Part shown: positions 46,444 through 58,171 of the stretch, piece by piece
How positions within the stretch are numbered: the first letter of the stretch is position 1
How the letters are laid out: each line of letters begins with the position of its first letter
Position numbers and translations under genes: made by a program
Notes under the pieces: generated by a model
Seen by the model: the letters and a program-made list of their open reading frames with translations, nothing else
Told to the model about the DNA's origin: nothing
Database searches by the model: none
Assembly: GCF_029168945.1 (NCBI RefSeq)
Contig: NC_083610.1
Span: 70,857,580 to 70,921,579 of the forward strand
Direction: 5' to 3'
Origin: Cannabis sativa
Lineage: Eukaryota; Streptophyta; Magnoliopsida; Rosales; Cannabaceae
Length of the DNA: 64,000 nt

Positions 46444-47226
46444 TGTTGACCGAGGTTTTCGGCAACTATTAAAATATAATTATAATAATGAGCTGTAAGA
46501 AAATGAGATGAAGACTTTTTACGTGGTTGGGGCGTTAATGAGCCTTAGTCCACGAGCCACTGCTATTAATGGATGTATTTAATACAGATTCTACACTTGA
46601 GAGAATGTTTTTCTCTTAAATACAGAGAATGTTCTTGGTGAGTTTTTTCTCTTCTTGCTCTTTTGCAACCAAGATTCTCCGACCCCATTAAATGAGCTTT
46701 GAGGGGGTATTTATACTGTTTTGGTGGGGTAATCCCTAGAATTGTTCTTACACATGTGTCTGTAAGTATCCATAAAGTTGGGCATTTCCGATGAATATAC
46801 CATGGGTGATGCATGGTCAAATCCCTAGGTGCTGTAGGGTTTTTATGGAGAATGTCCTTTTTGTCTTATGATTGACGTGACTCTTCGCAGAGTAGCCGTC
46901 GCTAGACTTAAATGATCATTACTGTAGCGCCGTCGTTCTCGGGGGTTGTGCCGTCAGACTTTATTGCGTGTTACAGTCCCAACACGCTTCCTCCCATGCA
47001 GCATTAAATGCGACTTGATCTCTCGGGAGAGACCTGACACATCCCGGAGGGCCTTTACGCTATACTAGCTTCCAAGAGTAACTTGTACTCCGGATGTCTC
47101 CTCCGGGACCCATGCTAATAGCGCTTCCTGGTGGCATAAAAAGACTTGGCAGATCTTTCCAAGTTATCTGATCCACGTGTCCCCTCTTGACTGGTCCACG
47201 TATTTTGGGCAAATTTTGGAGCAACA
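46444..47226 (-). mobile_element. 5' LTR of the Tat element (783 bp)
   Basis: TGTTGACCGAGG...GAGCAACA followed by ATACC. Compared with the 3' LTR the main difference is GCGCCGTCGTTCTCGGGGG against GCGCTGCTGTTCGGGGG, plus about three single changes. The minus-strand TATAAATA at 46708-46715 would start the genomic RNA. Confidence 0.95.
46708..46715 (-). promoter_or_regulatory. TATA box of the Tat 5' LTR
   Basis: TATAAATACCCCC on the minus strand, conserved in both LTRs. It lies about 330 bases upstream of the gag start at 46380, which leaves room for a transcript start within the LTR. Confidence 0.6.
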
Positions 47227-47752
47227 ATACCAAAAATACCAAACTAATAAATTAATATTAAAATTAAGCAAAATAAATAAAACAAACAAAACATAACAAA
47301 ATAAATCTAAAGATTCTAAACTAACACAAATCTAAAAGATTAATGATAAAAAAATAATAAAAAAATGTAAATATATGTCTATTGTCAAAAGAATAATTTA
47401 AAAAAAAAAAATAGAAAACAAACATTTTGATGTTCTCTATTTTTTGTTTTAACTTAATTTTTAGAAATTCGTATTTAAAATATACGTGGTCAAACACAGT
47501 TTTCAAAAAAACAATTTTTCGTTTTGAAATTGTGAAAATAATTTTTAAGTTATAAAAACAAATACCCCTATGACACCTACTTATTAATTTTAACATATTT
47601 AGCACATTTTTCATGTTATGTATTTGAGATTGATATAAACACTCAAAATAAAATATGAAAAAAATAATATTATACTTAGTAACATAATGCTTCTTTTAAA
47701 AATAAAAAATGCCCATTTAAATAAATATAATTCGGTTTTCGAAATGCAAAGG

Positions 47753-47787
47753 AAAGAGATTTCTCCATGTGAATCTCAAATCTCTTT
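47753..47787. repeat. 10-bp perfect inverted repeat (short hairpin)
   Basis: AAAGAGATTT at 47753-47762 and AAATCTCTTT at 47778-47787, separated by 15 bases. No terminator-like or transposon context is evident. Confidence 0.5.
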
Positions 47788-48010
47788 CGAAGTTAATCAA
47801 TCCTGAATTGAGATTCTTTCAAAATAAATAAATATAATTATCTATCTATCGTAATTTTCTTTTTTTGATAAAAGCATTTTTATATTATATTTTAGAATTA
47901 TATAACTCATATTCGATCACATGACTCGACACACACCTCCTAATACACGCTATAATCACTTGAACAAGTTGTTACATTCTTGTATAATTCCTTTTATACA
48001 TATTTTTGAG

Positions 48011-48141
48011 CATTGTTATTGGGCACCAATAGTGTCCAGTACTTTTTATAAGTAGTGCCTTACGATTAGCTAGCGATATTATTTAAAAATTATTTTCTTA
48101 AGTTATATTGAAACCAATACATAATTATACCAATAACAATG
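48011..48141. repeat. 12-bp terminal inverted repeat enclosing 107 bp, possible tiny MITE
   Basis: CATTGTTATTGG at 48011-48022 and CCAATAACAATG at 48130-48141 are exact inverted copies. The interior has GGGCACCAATAGTGTCCAG at 48021-48039. No target duplication is clear, so the class is unknown. Confidence 0.45.
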
Positions 48142-50119
48142 TAAAAACCAATAATACTTTTTAGCCATTCTTTTTTTTTTTTTCTATCATTTTATAGGTT
48201 TATATGACAACCTCCAAGAGTAACACGAACCAAAACTGACATATTTTTTTTTCCTTTCTATAGGTAGGCTTTTTTTTTTTTTTTTTTTCTTTTTAAACAT
48301 GAAAAGTGAAGTGCAAATAATAAGGGAAACTATGAAAATATTAGAATTTGGGTTAATTTTTACAAAAATACTGTTACACGGAAATCTTTTCAAAAATACT
48401 ATGTTTTTATAAAACACCAATAAAACACATAGCAGAACAACTTAAAACAACAGTAGAACAACTAAAAAATACTAGTAGAACACCAGTGAAAATTTAACAT
48501 AATATATGCAGTATGAAATTTATAAAAAAAATACAGTAAAAAAGTAAATAAAAAACCAACAAAAGTTAATATACCATGTAAATTTTCCAATAATATAATG
48601 GGTTTTTTTTCAATTTTATACTTAAAATTAATTTTATTTATAAAAATACCTTCAACAAAATTATTTATACAAATACTGACGTGCCACATCAGCATAAATA
48701 CCGAAATTTAAAAAAAATACCTAAAATGAAAAAAAAATTGAAAAATCCGCTTCCAGAAATTTCAGTATTTTGCAAGTTTTAAAAAAAGTAACCTTTTGGT
48801 TTCTTTTGATGTAAATAATATATCAATTCGTTACTTTATATTAAAAAAAATTATTTCAAGATAATTTTTTTCTCATACACATTTGATTGTTTATTTTGAT
48901 CAATCAATTTTAAAATTAATATATATAAAAATATATAATAATAATTTTTATAATGTAACTAATTCTATTATGTTTAAGATACTATTCGGTAACTTTATAA
49001 AGTTTCATATTAATATATTAAAATTTCTTTATCAAATAAATTTGTTATTAGTATACTATATTGTAACTTTTAAATACAACATAACAAAAGAATTTATAGT
49101 AATTTATGATGTTACGTGATATGTTAAAGTTTATTAAGTTTAAGACTTTTTTTACTTTCTTTACAAAATATAAAAAAGAAAAAAAATTTACTTTTAATAC
49201 TGGTAGTTCTTTTCTGGAGACAGTGAAAAATATATATTTTTCATATATTATAAAATTTATTTTATTATTTATATATTTTTTTAAGATAATTTTATCTTAA
49301 ACATAGTTATTTATTTTATGGTTAATGTTTAATTTTAGAATTTTATTTTTTAGATTTTTAAGTTAAATTATGTTAATTAAATGGAATGGTTTTGTTGTTT
49401 AAGATACTTTAATGTTACTTTTAATATTGAAAATTTATTTTTGTGGCGACAAAAAATATATATTTTTCACATGTTAAAATGTTCATTTTGAAAAATAAAT
49501 TACAATAACGTAACTTTTGAGTTTAAATAATAAATAGTGTTACTGAAAAACCTCTTTAATTTTTTTTTAAAAAAATAAAGAATGAAAGACTATAATATGC
49601 CATGTTTATTGAAAAAAGAATCCACTAACCCATTTTTGATATATCAGCAAGGAGAGAGAGAGAGAGAAAATGTAACAAAAAAGTAAGAGAAATTGGGAAA
49701 AATCTCATGTTTTAATCTCGGTACGTGTATTAAAATAATACAAAAAGTTTTAACGGTATTTGAAACAATAAAATAGTTGGAGATAATTTCATAAATAATT
49801 TTGAATTGACGTTGGCATGTGTAATTAATCCTAATATAATTGGATAATATCCCCAATATTAGGCAAAACTTAATCAATAAAAGTAAGTGGGCAATCATTA
49901 CATATTAGGCCGCCAAAACTATTTCGGCTACCTTCCCCGTTCCACTGAAAATATTAGCTGTACTTGGCTCACGGCTTGCATCAGAATTATATGATACAAA
50001 ACCAATTTTGCTTCCTTAATTATTTATAATTATATCACCCAATTAAGTCCTCCTAATCTCTCAATATCTAACACATCTAATTATTTGTAGAGTAAATAAG
50101 TTTTGTCTTTCCCAACTAT

Positions 50120-50434
50120 CACTAAAAAAAAAATTTACAGACAATTTTTTTTTCTCTCAAAAAAAAAAAAAATATACATATAATTTTTAATCATAACAAA
50201 AAATTATTTATGATTAAAACATAGTTACTAGATACAAATTGTTACTAATGTAAATTTTATTGTGACTAAAAAACATATGTAGTTATAACAAATTGTGATT
50301 TTTGTGATTAATACTTTTAGATACGAACCTTTCAATTACAATATAGGAATGATAATTTATAATTAGTTACAATTTTTTTTTTTTATTTTTAGTCACAAAT
50401 TTTATCGTCGCTAACAATAAAATTTTTTATAGTG
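50120..50434. mobile_element. CACTA-type MITE, 315 bp
   Basis: Ends CACTAAAAAAAAAATTT and AAAATTTTTTATAGTG, with TAT on both sides (50117-50119 and 50435-50437). Short repeats such as TTACTAATG, GTGACTAAAAA and TAGTCACAAA fill the interior. No coding capacity. Confidence 0.72.
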
Positions 50435-50773
50435 TATAATTCTTTTAGAGTTTTGTTCTTTATTTATTTTTTTTTGCAAAATTTTCTATAAAAATTATTA
50501 CAAATATGTATATATAATGACATAAATACACATTTTATACATACACATTTATATATACACATACATAAAACATATATGTATATACTAAAAAATAAATAAA
50601 TACAAACTATACATGAAACTGTATTTGGTTCTTGATCATGAAGACATGAATCACAAAAGAATTTAAGAAAGTAAATTGGGCGAAAGGGTATCCAACTATC
50701 TAATATCCTACTAAATCATTGTTTTGAAACCCATACAAATTATTTCATGAACTGGCGGCAGTAAGAAAATTAA

Positions 50774-51260
50774 GGTACTATTTGGTAACACTTTCGTTTT
50801 TTAATTTTTTAATCACAAAATGAAAGTAAAATTTTTGTTTTTAAAAAAATTATTTTTGAAAAACAAAAATGCGTTCTGTAACTACTTTTGTTTTTCAATT
50901 TTAAAAACAGAAAACAAAAATGTGTTCTGTAAAGTTCATTTTTATTCTTATTTTTTGATTTTATTTAAGTCGGGTCTAGGTCCGGAGTCGGATTCGGGTT
51001 CAAGTCAAAAGCCGGGTTTAGTGCTAGGGCCATAGGGAGGGGATTTGGGTCCGGGTCTGGTTGTAATCTAAAAGATTGATTAAGAAAAAAAACTGTTTAA
51101 AAAAATATTGAAAGTGATTTTTTTTGTTTTTAAAATTTTGATTTCTAATTATAAAATTGAAAAGTAAAAACAATTTTATAGAACATGTTTTTGAAAAATA
51201 TTTCACTTTTCTACTTTTAAAAACAGAAAACTGATTAAAAAAGTGTTACCAAACGCCACC
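50774..51260. mobile_element. Harbinger/Tourist-like MITE, copy 1 (487 bp)
   Basis: Ends GGTACTATTTGGTAACACTTT and the inverted AAAGTGTTACCAAACGCCACC, flanked by TAA on both sides, the 3-bp T-A-A/T-T-A duplication of PIF/Harbinger elements. The interior has AT-rich arms and a GC-rich core (50969-51055) with GTCGGGTCTAGGTCCGG. A related copy is at 56264-56751. The shared open frame that starts at the MKVKFLFLK sequence is a by-product of the repeat. Confidence 0.85.
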
Positions 51261-51269
51261 TAAATAAAT

Positions 51270-51746
51270 TAATAACTAAATGAGTTGGCAAGAGTAAGCT
51301 ACAGATTCACTGAGGTTTAAATAGTGAAAATTTTACATGGAATGTATCATCTGCGAATGAGCTGCAAGTACAGAACTCACCAATGCAGGTACAGAACTCA
51401 TGAGTGGTTTTCAGCCCCTTTCAGCTGGACGAGGACTGAGGAAGACCAAGCCCCCGGAGAAGGTGGACGATGATTGAGGAAGACCAAGCCCCTTTAGGTT
51501 TTCTAGCGAGGGTTTTCTGGTATGAAAAGAGGATTTCGGGTTATGTGGGTTTGGAGAAGACAAAGCGGCTGAAAAATAAAAAGAAATAAAAATGTCCTCA
51601 TTAAAACTAATACCGAGGACATGTCCACAGTACAAAAACTTAACCCCAAAAAAATCGCAAAATTTTCTCGTTGGTGCGAAAATACTAATAACGATGACAT
51701 GTCTTCAATATAAGTGTCCTTGTTACAGACCCAGTTTTTTGTAGTA
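51270..51746. mobile_element. fragment with a CACTA-like right end
   Basis: The right side ends CCCAGTTTTTTGTAGTA, whose complement TACTACAAAAAACTGG resembles the CACTACTACAAAAACTGG end of the 30007 element with the terminal C changed. Repeats like GAGGACATGTCC / ATGACATGTCTTC lie beside it, as subterminal repeats would. No left end is visible, so this is at best a truncated copy. The left boundary given is the end of the preceding MITE. Confidence 0.4.
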
Positions 51747-51755
51747 TACCCTCAT

Positions 51756-51792
51756 ATACACACATATGTACACATACATACATCTATATACA

Positions 51793-51824
<32 letters not shown>

Positions 51825-52000
51825 CACCTACATATGTATATATACACATACATACATATATATACACACATATACATACATACATACATATACGTACAGT
51901 ACGTACATATATACACCATGCATATACACATACATATATATACATATATACACACATACAAATATAAATACAAACATATATGCATATATATATTTAACAC
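51756..52000. repeat. (CATA)n / (ATAC)n microsatellite
   Basis: Imperfect CATA, TACA and TATA units for about 245 bp. The open frames on both strands here (poly Tyr-Ile-His-Thr) are translations of the repeat and are not genes. Confidence 0.93.
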
Positions 52001-52055
52001 ACATATATAAAAATATAACTATTATTATTTTTAACAAATAAAGATTACAAAATAC

Positions 52056-52620
52056 TAGGGCTGTACATCGGTCGGTTTGGGCGGTTTATCCTACATATTT
52101 TCTAACCCAATCTAAAGTTCGGGTTGCTAAAATTTAAGTGCAACCCGCCCAATTTAAAAAAAAAAATTCTATAAACCGACTAACGGTTTGGGCGGTTTGG
52201 TCGGGTTAACCCGCCCAAACCGGCCAAATTTTTTTTTTTTTTTTTTAGTTTTAAAGTCAAAATTAACAAAAATTTTAAAAATAAATTAAAAATATCACAT
52301 TCCACCAAAGTACAATACCATATATATGACTTTAAAACTAATAATTAAGTATATAACTTTATATTATTATATATTTAATCATTTATATTATATATAATAA
52401 AAACTAAAAAGTTTAAAAAAAAAAATAAAAGTGCAAAATCGGGTTGGTCGGGTTGGTCGGTTTAATTGGGCGGGTTGGACCTATTTTCAACCCGCCCAAT
52501 TTGTTGGCGGTTTGTAATTTTTTCGAGTTATTTCGGTTTGTAATTTTTATCGGTTTTTTCGGTTCGGTTTGGGCGGGTTATTCGGTTTAGGCGGTTTACA
52601 AATTTTTTTGTACAGCCCTA
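52056..52620. mobile_element. hAT-type MITE with GGGCGGTTT repeats (565 bp)
   Basis: Ends TAGGGCTGTACA and TGTACAGCCCTA, flanked by the 8-bp duplication CAAAATAC at 52048-52055 and 52621-52628, as expected of hAT elements. Both arms are packed with GGTTTGGGCGGTTT, CGGGTTGGTCGG and AACCCGCCCAA, so the arms can pair with each other. The middle is AT-rich with no frame. Confidence 0.92.
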
Positions 52621-52628
52621 CAAAATAC

Positions 52629-53330
52629 CTTTAAAATTGAAGGGGATATAAGCGGTGGTGGTTGGATCGGAGGTGGTGATACTGGCGGAGGCGGCAAAAT
52701 CACGAGATGAAAAGAGAAGAGAGATTGAGATTGGGTGAGTGAGAATGAGAGAGTGAGATTGAGAGAGAGGGGGAGTGATCAGAGAGAGAGAGAGAGAAGA
52801 GAAAAGAGAAAAAGAGAGAAATTTAGAAAATAAAGAAAATAGGGAAGAAGGGACTTTGGCCTCTGTATTATTGGAGGTGGTGGTGCATGGTGGTGGTACG
52901 TGCATTTTTGCGAAGATTTTTCCCGATGCAAAAGTGCACTGGTAAAACTCTTCCCATCTACCATTATTACCATGCGAGAATTTTTTTCCCTTTTTTGGTA
53001 ACTTTTGTCGGCGCATAATTGCCCCAATAAAAGTGGAAAAGCGCCCTTAATAATTATAAAAACCAAATTTGGCATGCGTCGAACATTTTTTTCCACTTTA
53101 TTTAAGAATTTTTACCAGCATATTAATGCGTCGAAAGAAGTCTATGAATTGAGAAAAACTGCTCGCGCCTTTTGGTAGTTTATCTTTTTGGGTTTCACCA
53201 GTGCAATTCACCAAATATGCATCGATATTAAGTTATTTTTGCCAACGCATTATTGCACCGACAAAAGTAGTGGTTGAGTTAAATTAGCGATCCAACAATC
53301 CCTTTATGTCAACAACTTTTGCCGGTAGTG
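52629..53330 (-). mobile_element. CACTA transposon right-end fragment
   Basis: It ends AACTTTTGCCGGTAGTG at 53330, which read on the minus strand is a CACTACCGGCAAAAG terminus. Related subterminal repeats (GTCGGCGCATAATTGC, CCAGCATATTAATGCGTCGA, GCCAACGCATTATTGCACCG) occur from about 53005 to 53275. A GA-rich block at 52720-52850 gives a long CT-rich tract on the minus strand, and a 132-codon minus frame spans 52618-53016 without a recognised domain. The hAT MITE lies at its left, and no left CACTA end was found. Confidence 0.6.
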
Positions 53331-54138
53331 TGTGTACATTATCTCCATGTAGACAATACCCTATGTACACATTGACAATTATCTTGCAGAAAAAGATCGT
53401 GGTTTAGATCTCATCTCTTGGTGATTTCAAGCCCAACCTGAACTAGACCACATGCTCTCTATTTGAGGCCAAATTTGAATAAGACCCAATTTTTCCCAAA
53501 ATTAATATAGCTTTATGTAACGTTTTTTTTTAAATGTTATGGTTTTTTGTAATCAAAAGGTAAAATTCTTGTAGTGTTGGCAGTTAAGTGTCAAAAATAA
53601 ATAAAAAGGCTAAATACTAACCGAACGCGAGTTTTAGGGAATTTTTGTAAAAAATTGGAATTTGGAGGTTAATTTTTAGCGAAATAATAATATTGAGAGT
53701 GTTATGTCGCAATTTACTCTTATATGTTTACAAAATAGCAAGGCTTTGGGTTTTCTAACCTTTTACAGTTTCGGTTAACTTGAGTTAAGTTAAGTTTAAA
53801 TATAAAGTAATATTCAAAAATAAATATCTTTACAAATTATAATTTTAGAGATGTCTCTAGAATATCACGTAAATAGCCTTTGGTGATATGTGACTTGGAA
53901 CGTGAGTGTAGCTACCCAGTGTCACGTCCATGAGAGCCTATAGTAGGTGGAGAAACAGCAGGGTCAACCTTTGGTCCTGGTGGCGGAGGGTCGGCCTTAT
54001 TGCTGGTGATAGAGGGTCGACCCTGTTGCTAGTGATGGAGGGTCGGCTTCGTGGATCATCACGAAAGGTCGGCTCGTGTCTTGTCCATGGTCATGCAGGG
54101 TCAGCTATGCTCGTGGTGGTGTACGGTCTACCCCACTA
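53331..54138. other. spacer with a degenerate GAGGGTCGGC repeat
   Basis: Mostly featureless. From about 53975 to 54110 the phrase AGGGTCGGC(C/T) or AGGGTCGAC recurs roughly every 30-40 bp with GTGATGG or GGTGATAGAGG between, an imperfect minisatellite. The open frames across it (53930-54139, 54076-54315) look like by-products. Confidence 0.5.
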
Positions 54139-54146
54139 GTGGTGAT

Positions 54147-54688
54147 TAGAGATGGAAATTGGTCGGTTAATGTACGGGGAATGCAATCCCCGCCCCCATC
54201 CCCGTTACCTATTTATACCCCCATCCCCGCCCCATCCCCGTCTAATAACCAACGGATTCGGGGTAGGGGAATACCCATCGGTTATGGAGAACCCATCGGG
54301 TATCCATTAAGGTAAAATGAAAAAACAAATTAATTTAAAATAATTGAAAAAAAATAAGTTAAACTAATATTCTCACAAATATTTATTATGCATTCATAAT
54401 TCATAGAAGATAAAAAATAAACCTACTTAAAAAAAGCATAACCTAATAGAAAATAAAAACTAAATATGTGTCAAAGTTTGAAAAAAAAAACAAAAAAAAT
54501 TATATATATCTATATCGGGATCGGATATGGTGCGGATAGTATTATCCCCGCCCCCGCCCCATCCCCGCTTCGGGTATTGAAATTGCCCCCCACCACCGCC
54601 CCATTAACCACTAAGATGAGGAATCCCCACCCCATTAGGGGTGGGTCCCCGCGGTTACCCATCCCCGCGGTATAAATTTCCATCTCTA
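54147..54688. mobile_element. hAT-type MITE with CCCCGCCCC tracts (542 bp)
   Basis: Ends TAGAGATGGAAATT and AATTTCCATCTCTA, flanked by an exact 8-bp duplication GTGGTGAT (54139-54146 and 54689-54696). CCCCGCCCC/CATCCCCG tracts near both ends contrast with the AT-rich middle. The duplication sits within the degenerate minisatellite, which supplied the target. Confidence 0.93.
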
Positions 54689-54696
54689 GTGGTGAT

Positions 54697-56260
54697 GCTC
54701 CCCAGAGTGTCTTCACGATGCCCATGGATAGTTTAATGACTTTCCTACTATCTTGAACAAAATCCATGCATATTCATGTTGGATTTTTAAGGAATAACAA
54801 CCTCCAACTTATAATCCCTCCATTATATTCAATTTTTATAAATTAGAAAAGTAACCTCAACAAATATTATTAAAAATAATTATAAGAATAGAAATAACAA
54901 TTTTATAAATTAGTAATTATCTATCATTCCATCATTTCATCCTTTCTAAGGACAACATAAAATGATTATTACTACTCTCTCTTATATTTTCCATCTTTCA
55001 TTAATTCTCAATCTATCTTCCTCTTCATGCATCCCACCAAATATAGCCTTAATATCATCTTTAGCATATGCTATTGTATTTTTGTTTAGTTTTTTGACAC
55101 AATGTATTTCTTTTCCCTACTAAGTGGGCTTTACTCATAGAAATTTCATGGGATTTTTTCAATAATATACATTATTATCAAACTATTTACAAAAATAACC
55201 TTACACAAATAATTACTTAATACTAACGTTCCACATCAATAAATAAGTACCGTGTATATATATATATATATATATATATTCAAACTTCTCTAATTTGAAA
55301 ATAAAAAAAATATGTGCACTCCTTGCACTTTATTTATTTAAATTTACTTTTTTTTTTTAAATTAAAACATGTGTCTTTTTCTTTAAAAAAAATATATTTA
55401 TTTCTTTCATAGTTTCTTTTTTTTTTTTTTAAAAAAAGAAATTCTAATTACACCCTAATTATTTTAGCTCAAAAATACAATTGCAACCCACTCCTTAAAA
55501 TGATCATTTTAATATGTGGGAAGCATATATTTTTTTTTCATTAAAAAAAATAAAATAAAAACATCCTTTTAGTTTCTAATTTTTATTTAGTTAACGAGTG
55601 TATTTTTTTAAGCTTAATATCCAAAGAGTAACTAAATGACTTAAACAAAATTTATTATACCAACTATTCCAAAAGTTATTAGAAAATATTTTATTATTTT
55701 AGATCTAAAAGCTACAATGTAATATTTTAAACCAGTCTATTTTATAGAGTAACTTTGATAAATTATTAAAAGATAGCTTATAGGGAACTTACCCCATAGC
55801 TCATTAATTTAACAATTAATTTAGCAATTACTTGCTTATGACGCTGATGATATATAACCAATGCGTAACTTTTATAAAAAAAATATATATTCACTTTTCT
55901 GCGTAAAAAGGCAACCTTTTAGTTACTGTTGAGATTATGAGATTCATAGGCTAAGCCTAAACGAAAATATAAAATAAAAAGAGAGTGAGAAAAAGAAGAA
56001 AAAAGAAAATTTCAAATACTACATCTGAAAAAAAAAAAATGTTATTAAATATGTATATAAGACAAAGAAATAGCTTAGTAGATTAAGTAAGGTATATTTG
56101 ATATTAAGATAGAAAAAAGGGTATGATATGTAAAAATCCCTTTTACTCACAAAAACAAAGTTATTTTTGTAAATAATTTCTAAATTTAGGTGCCTCATGA
56201 AAATTTTCCAAATTTCATTTAAGTTTTGTTCATTTTTAGGTTTCCACTTTTATTGCTTAT
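54697..56260. other. AT-rich spacer with a (TA)n tract
   Basis: A TA dinucleotide run occupies 55254-55279. Several poly(T)/poly(A) stretches follow. I see no gene or bounded element. Confidence 0.55.
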
Positions 56261-56263
56261 TTA

Positions 56264-56751
56264 GGTGCCGTTTGGTAATACTTTTATTTTTTAATTTTTT
56301 AATCAGAAAATGAAAGTAAAATTTTTGTTTTTAAAAAATAAAAATGCGTTCTGTAACCACTTTTGTTTTTCAATTTTAAAAACAGAAAATAAAAGTGTGT
56401 TCTGTAAAGTTTATTTTCATTTTTATTTTTTGATTTTATTTACGTCGGGTCTAAGTCCGGGGTCGGATTCAGGTTCAAGTCAGAGGCTGAGTTCAGCGCC
56501 AAGGCCATTTGGGGGGGGGGGGGGATGGGGGGTTTGGATCCGAGTTTGATCGAAGTCTAAAATATTGATTAAGAAAAAAAACTATTTAAAAAAATATTGA
56601 AAGTATTTTTTTTTATTATTCTTAAAATTTTGATTCTCAATTAAAAAATTAAAAAGTAAAAACAGTTTTATAGATGTTTTTGAAAAATATTTTTACATTT
56701 ACAATTTTAAAAACACAAAACTGATATAAAAAAGTGTTAACAAACGGCACG
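56264..56751. mobile_element. Harbinger/Tourist-like MITE, copy 2 (488 bp)
   Basis: Ends GGTGCCGTTTGGTAATACTTT and the inverted AAAAAGTGTTAACAAACGGCAC, with TTA on both sides (56261-56263 and 56752-56754). It aligns with the copy at 50774 along its whole length, including the GC-rich core. Here the core includes a run of 14 G (56511-56524) and then six more after AT. Confidence 0.87.
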
Positions 56752-56754
56752 TTA

Positions 56755-57356
56755 GTTTTCTTAAAAAAAAAAAATATTGTTATGATTTGTGTATATATGT
56801 CCCATATTGCCACATCCACAAGGCAGAAGTATTGTTATTGTAATTTTTCTTTTAAATTTTTCATGCCCATAAAGCCTTTTAATGTCGGTACCTGTACAAT
56901 AAATAGTCTTCTTCTATGTTCTAACAGCTACCAAAAGATAATATATTTTTTGGACACTAAATCCCATAACTAAAATCTCAACTTTCTTTTGTTTCAATTT
57001 GATTTGTGTAGCACGATTAGTTTGACTGATTGTTTTAATATATAATAATGAGATACGGAGATACACATAATATGACATATGCCAATTAAATTACTAGTAA
57101 TAACTCATTTATTAAAAAATTTATAAGGCACGTACACATGGACAGTATTTTATTATTATTATTAGATTAAAATATATTATTCGATTGGATTCATTGTTCA
57201 ACACTGTTAGAAGGTGGTGGTCATAAATATGCGGTTTCACATTTTTCTTCCTAGAAAAGTTTCTAATATCCTTTTCCCAATATCAAAAAATAAAATAAAA
57301 ATACTATTAGAAGGTAACACCTTGTCAATACTAAATACTTTAGGGTTTTCTCATAA

Positions 57357-57393
<37 letters not shown>

Positions 57394-58171
57394 ATTTTTC
57401 TAACTTTTGCTCTCACCTATGAAAGCATTTTTTTTTTAGTTTTGATTAGTTCAATAGTAAAAATGTATGGGATTAAAATGAGTTGTCAAACATGCAATTA
57501 AATTTTTTAATATTTCTTTTAACAAATTAAAGTTGACTTTATCAAAAAAAAAAAAAAAAAAAAAAACTCTCTTATTAAAGTAAAAAATAAAGTTGATAAT
57601 TTTCATGGATCTTCTTTAACATCAAGATTAATAATTTCATGGATCTCCTTTATAAATAAAATTATTTCATAAACCAAAATTTAAAAAAAGATTTAAACTT
57701 AATTTAAGATCATTTTTAAGTATCAATACTTTCAAAGAAGATCCCAAAATACATTATTCTAGAATCAATTCACTATATATAAGAAAAAAGAATGAAAGAG
57801 ATTATTCTAAGACCAGAAGTAGTTAGTACTTAACAGCAAAAATTAAGAATTTTTGTTTGTAAATAAATAATTAAACTTCTTCATCGATCTTTAAAAGATA
57901 AGTGTATTAACTTTTATTTATTATTATTAATTTAAAAATAGTTAGAAATGTGAGATGATTGTTCCGGTTAAAGAAGATTGCTAGAGGTGGGTGGTTTTTT
58001 TTTTTTTTTTAAATAATAAATAAAAAAAAATTATTCATCTTGGAGGAGATACCCTATTATAACCAAATTAATTACTATTATTAGATTGAAAATCAAAAGC
58101 TACAAAAATGCTCTTACTTTTGAAAACAAAAGTAATGCTTTCACCTAAGGAGTACCCTATACATATATATA
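56755..58171. other. AT-rich spacer with (TA)n and poly(A)
   Basis: A TA run at 57359-57387, an A run at about 57545-57566 and T runs near 57998. Short frames without features. No bounded element is recognised. Confidence 0.55.

Larger units (their letters stand above)
34851..47226 (-). mobile_element. complete Tat-type Ty3/gypsy retrotransposon, 12.4 kb, with antisense gene
   Basis: LTRs at 34851-35631 and 46444-47226 begin TGTTGACCGAGG and end GGAGCAACA, and ATACC flanks both sides (34846-34850 and 47227-47231). Gag and pol read on the minus strand, so the right LTR is the 5' LTR. The order gag, protease, reverse transcriptase, RNase H, second RNase H, integrase, together with an extra gene on the opposite strand next to the 3' LTR, fits the Tat lineage. 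The LTRs differ at about seven positions by eye, about 99% identity, so the copy is recent. Several frame breaks and one stop interrupt pol. Confidence 0.95.
47232..50116. other. AT-rich spacer without genes
   Basis: Long A and T runs (for example 48172-48184 and 48270-48289) and no convincing frame. Two small inverted repeats are described separately. A motif TGACGTGCCACATCAGCATAAATA at 48678-48701 has a loose counterpart in the spacer near 55228, so some of this may be very old transposon remains. Confidence 0.55.

Noticed and set aside
47753..47787. Short inverted repeat as a microRNA precursor or terminator
   Set aside because: The stem is only 10 bp with a 15-base loop and no supporting context.
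51714..52041. Open frames on both strands rich in Tyr-Ile-His-Thr
   Set aside because: They are translations of the CATA microsatellite; length arises because the 4-bp repeat lacks stops in some frames.
52618..53016. 132-codon minus-strand frame as a host gene
   Set aside because: Low-complexity Ser/Leu-rich translation of a CT-rich tract within a CACTA fragment; starts in the subterminal repeats.
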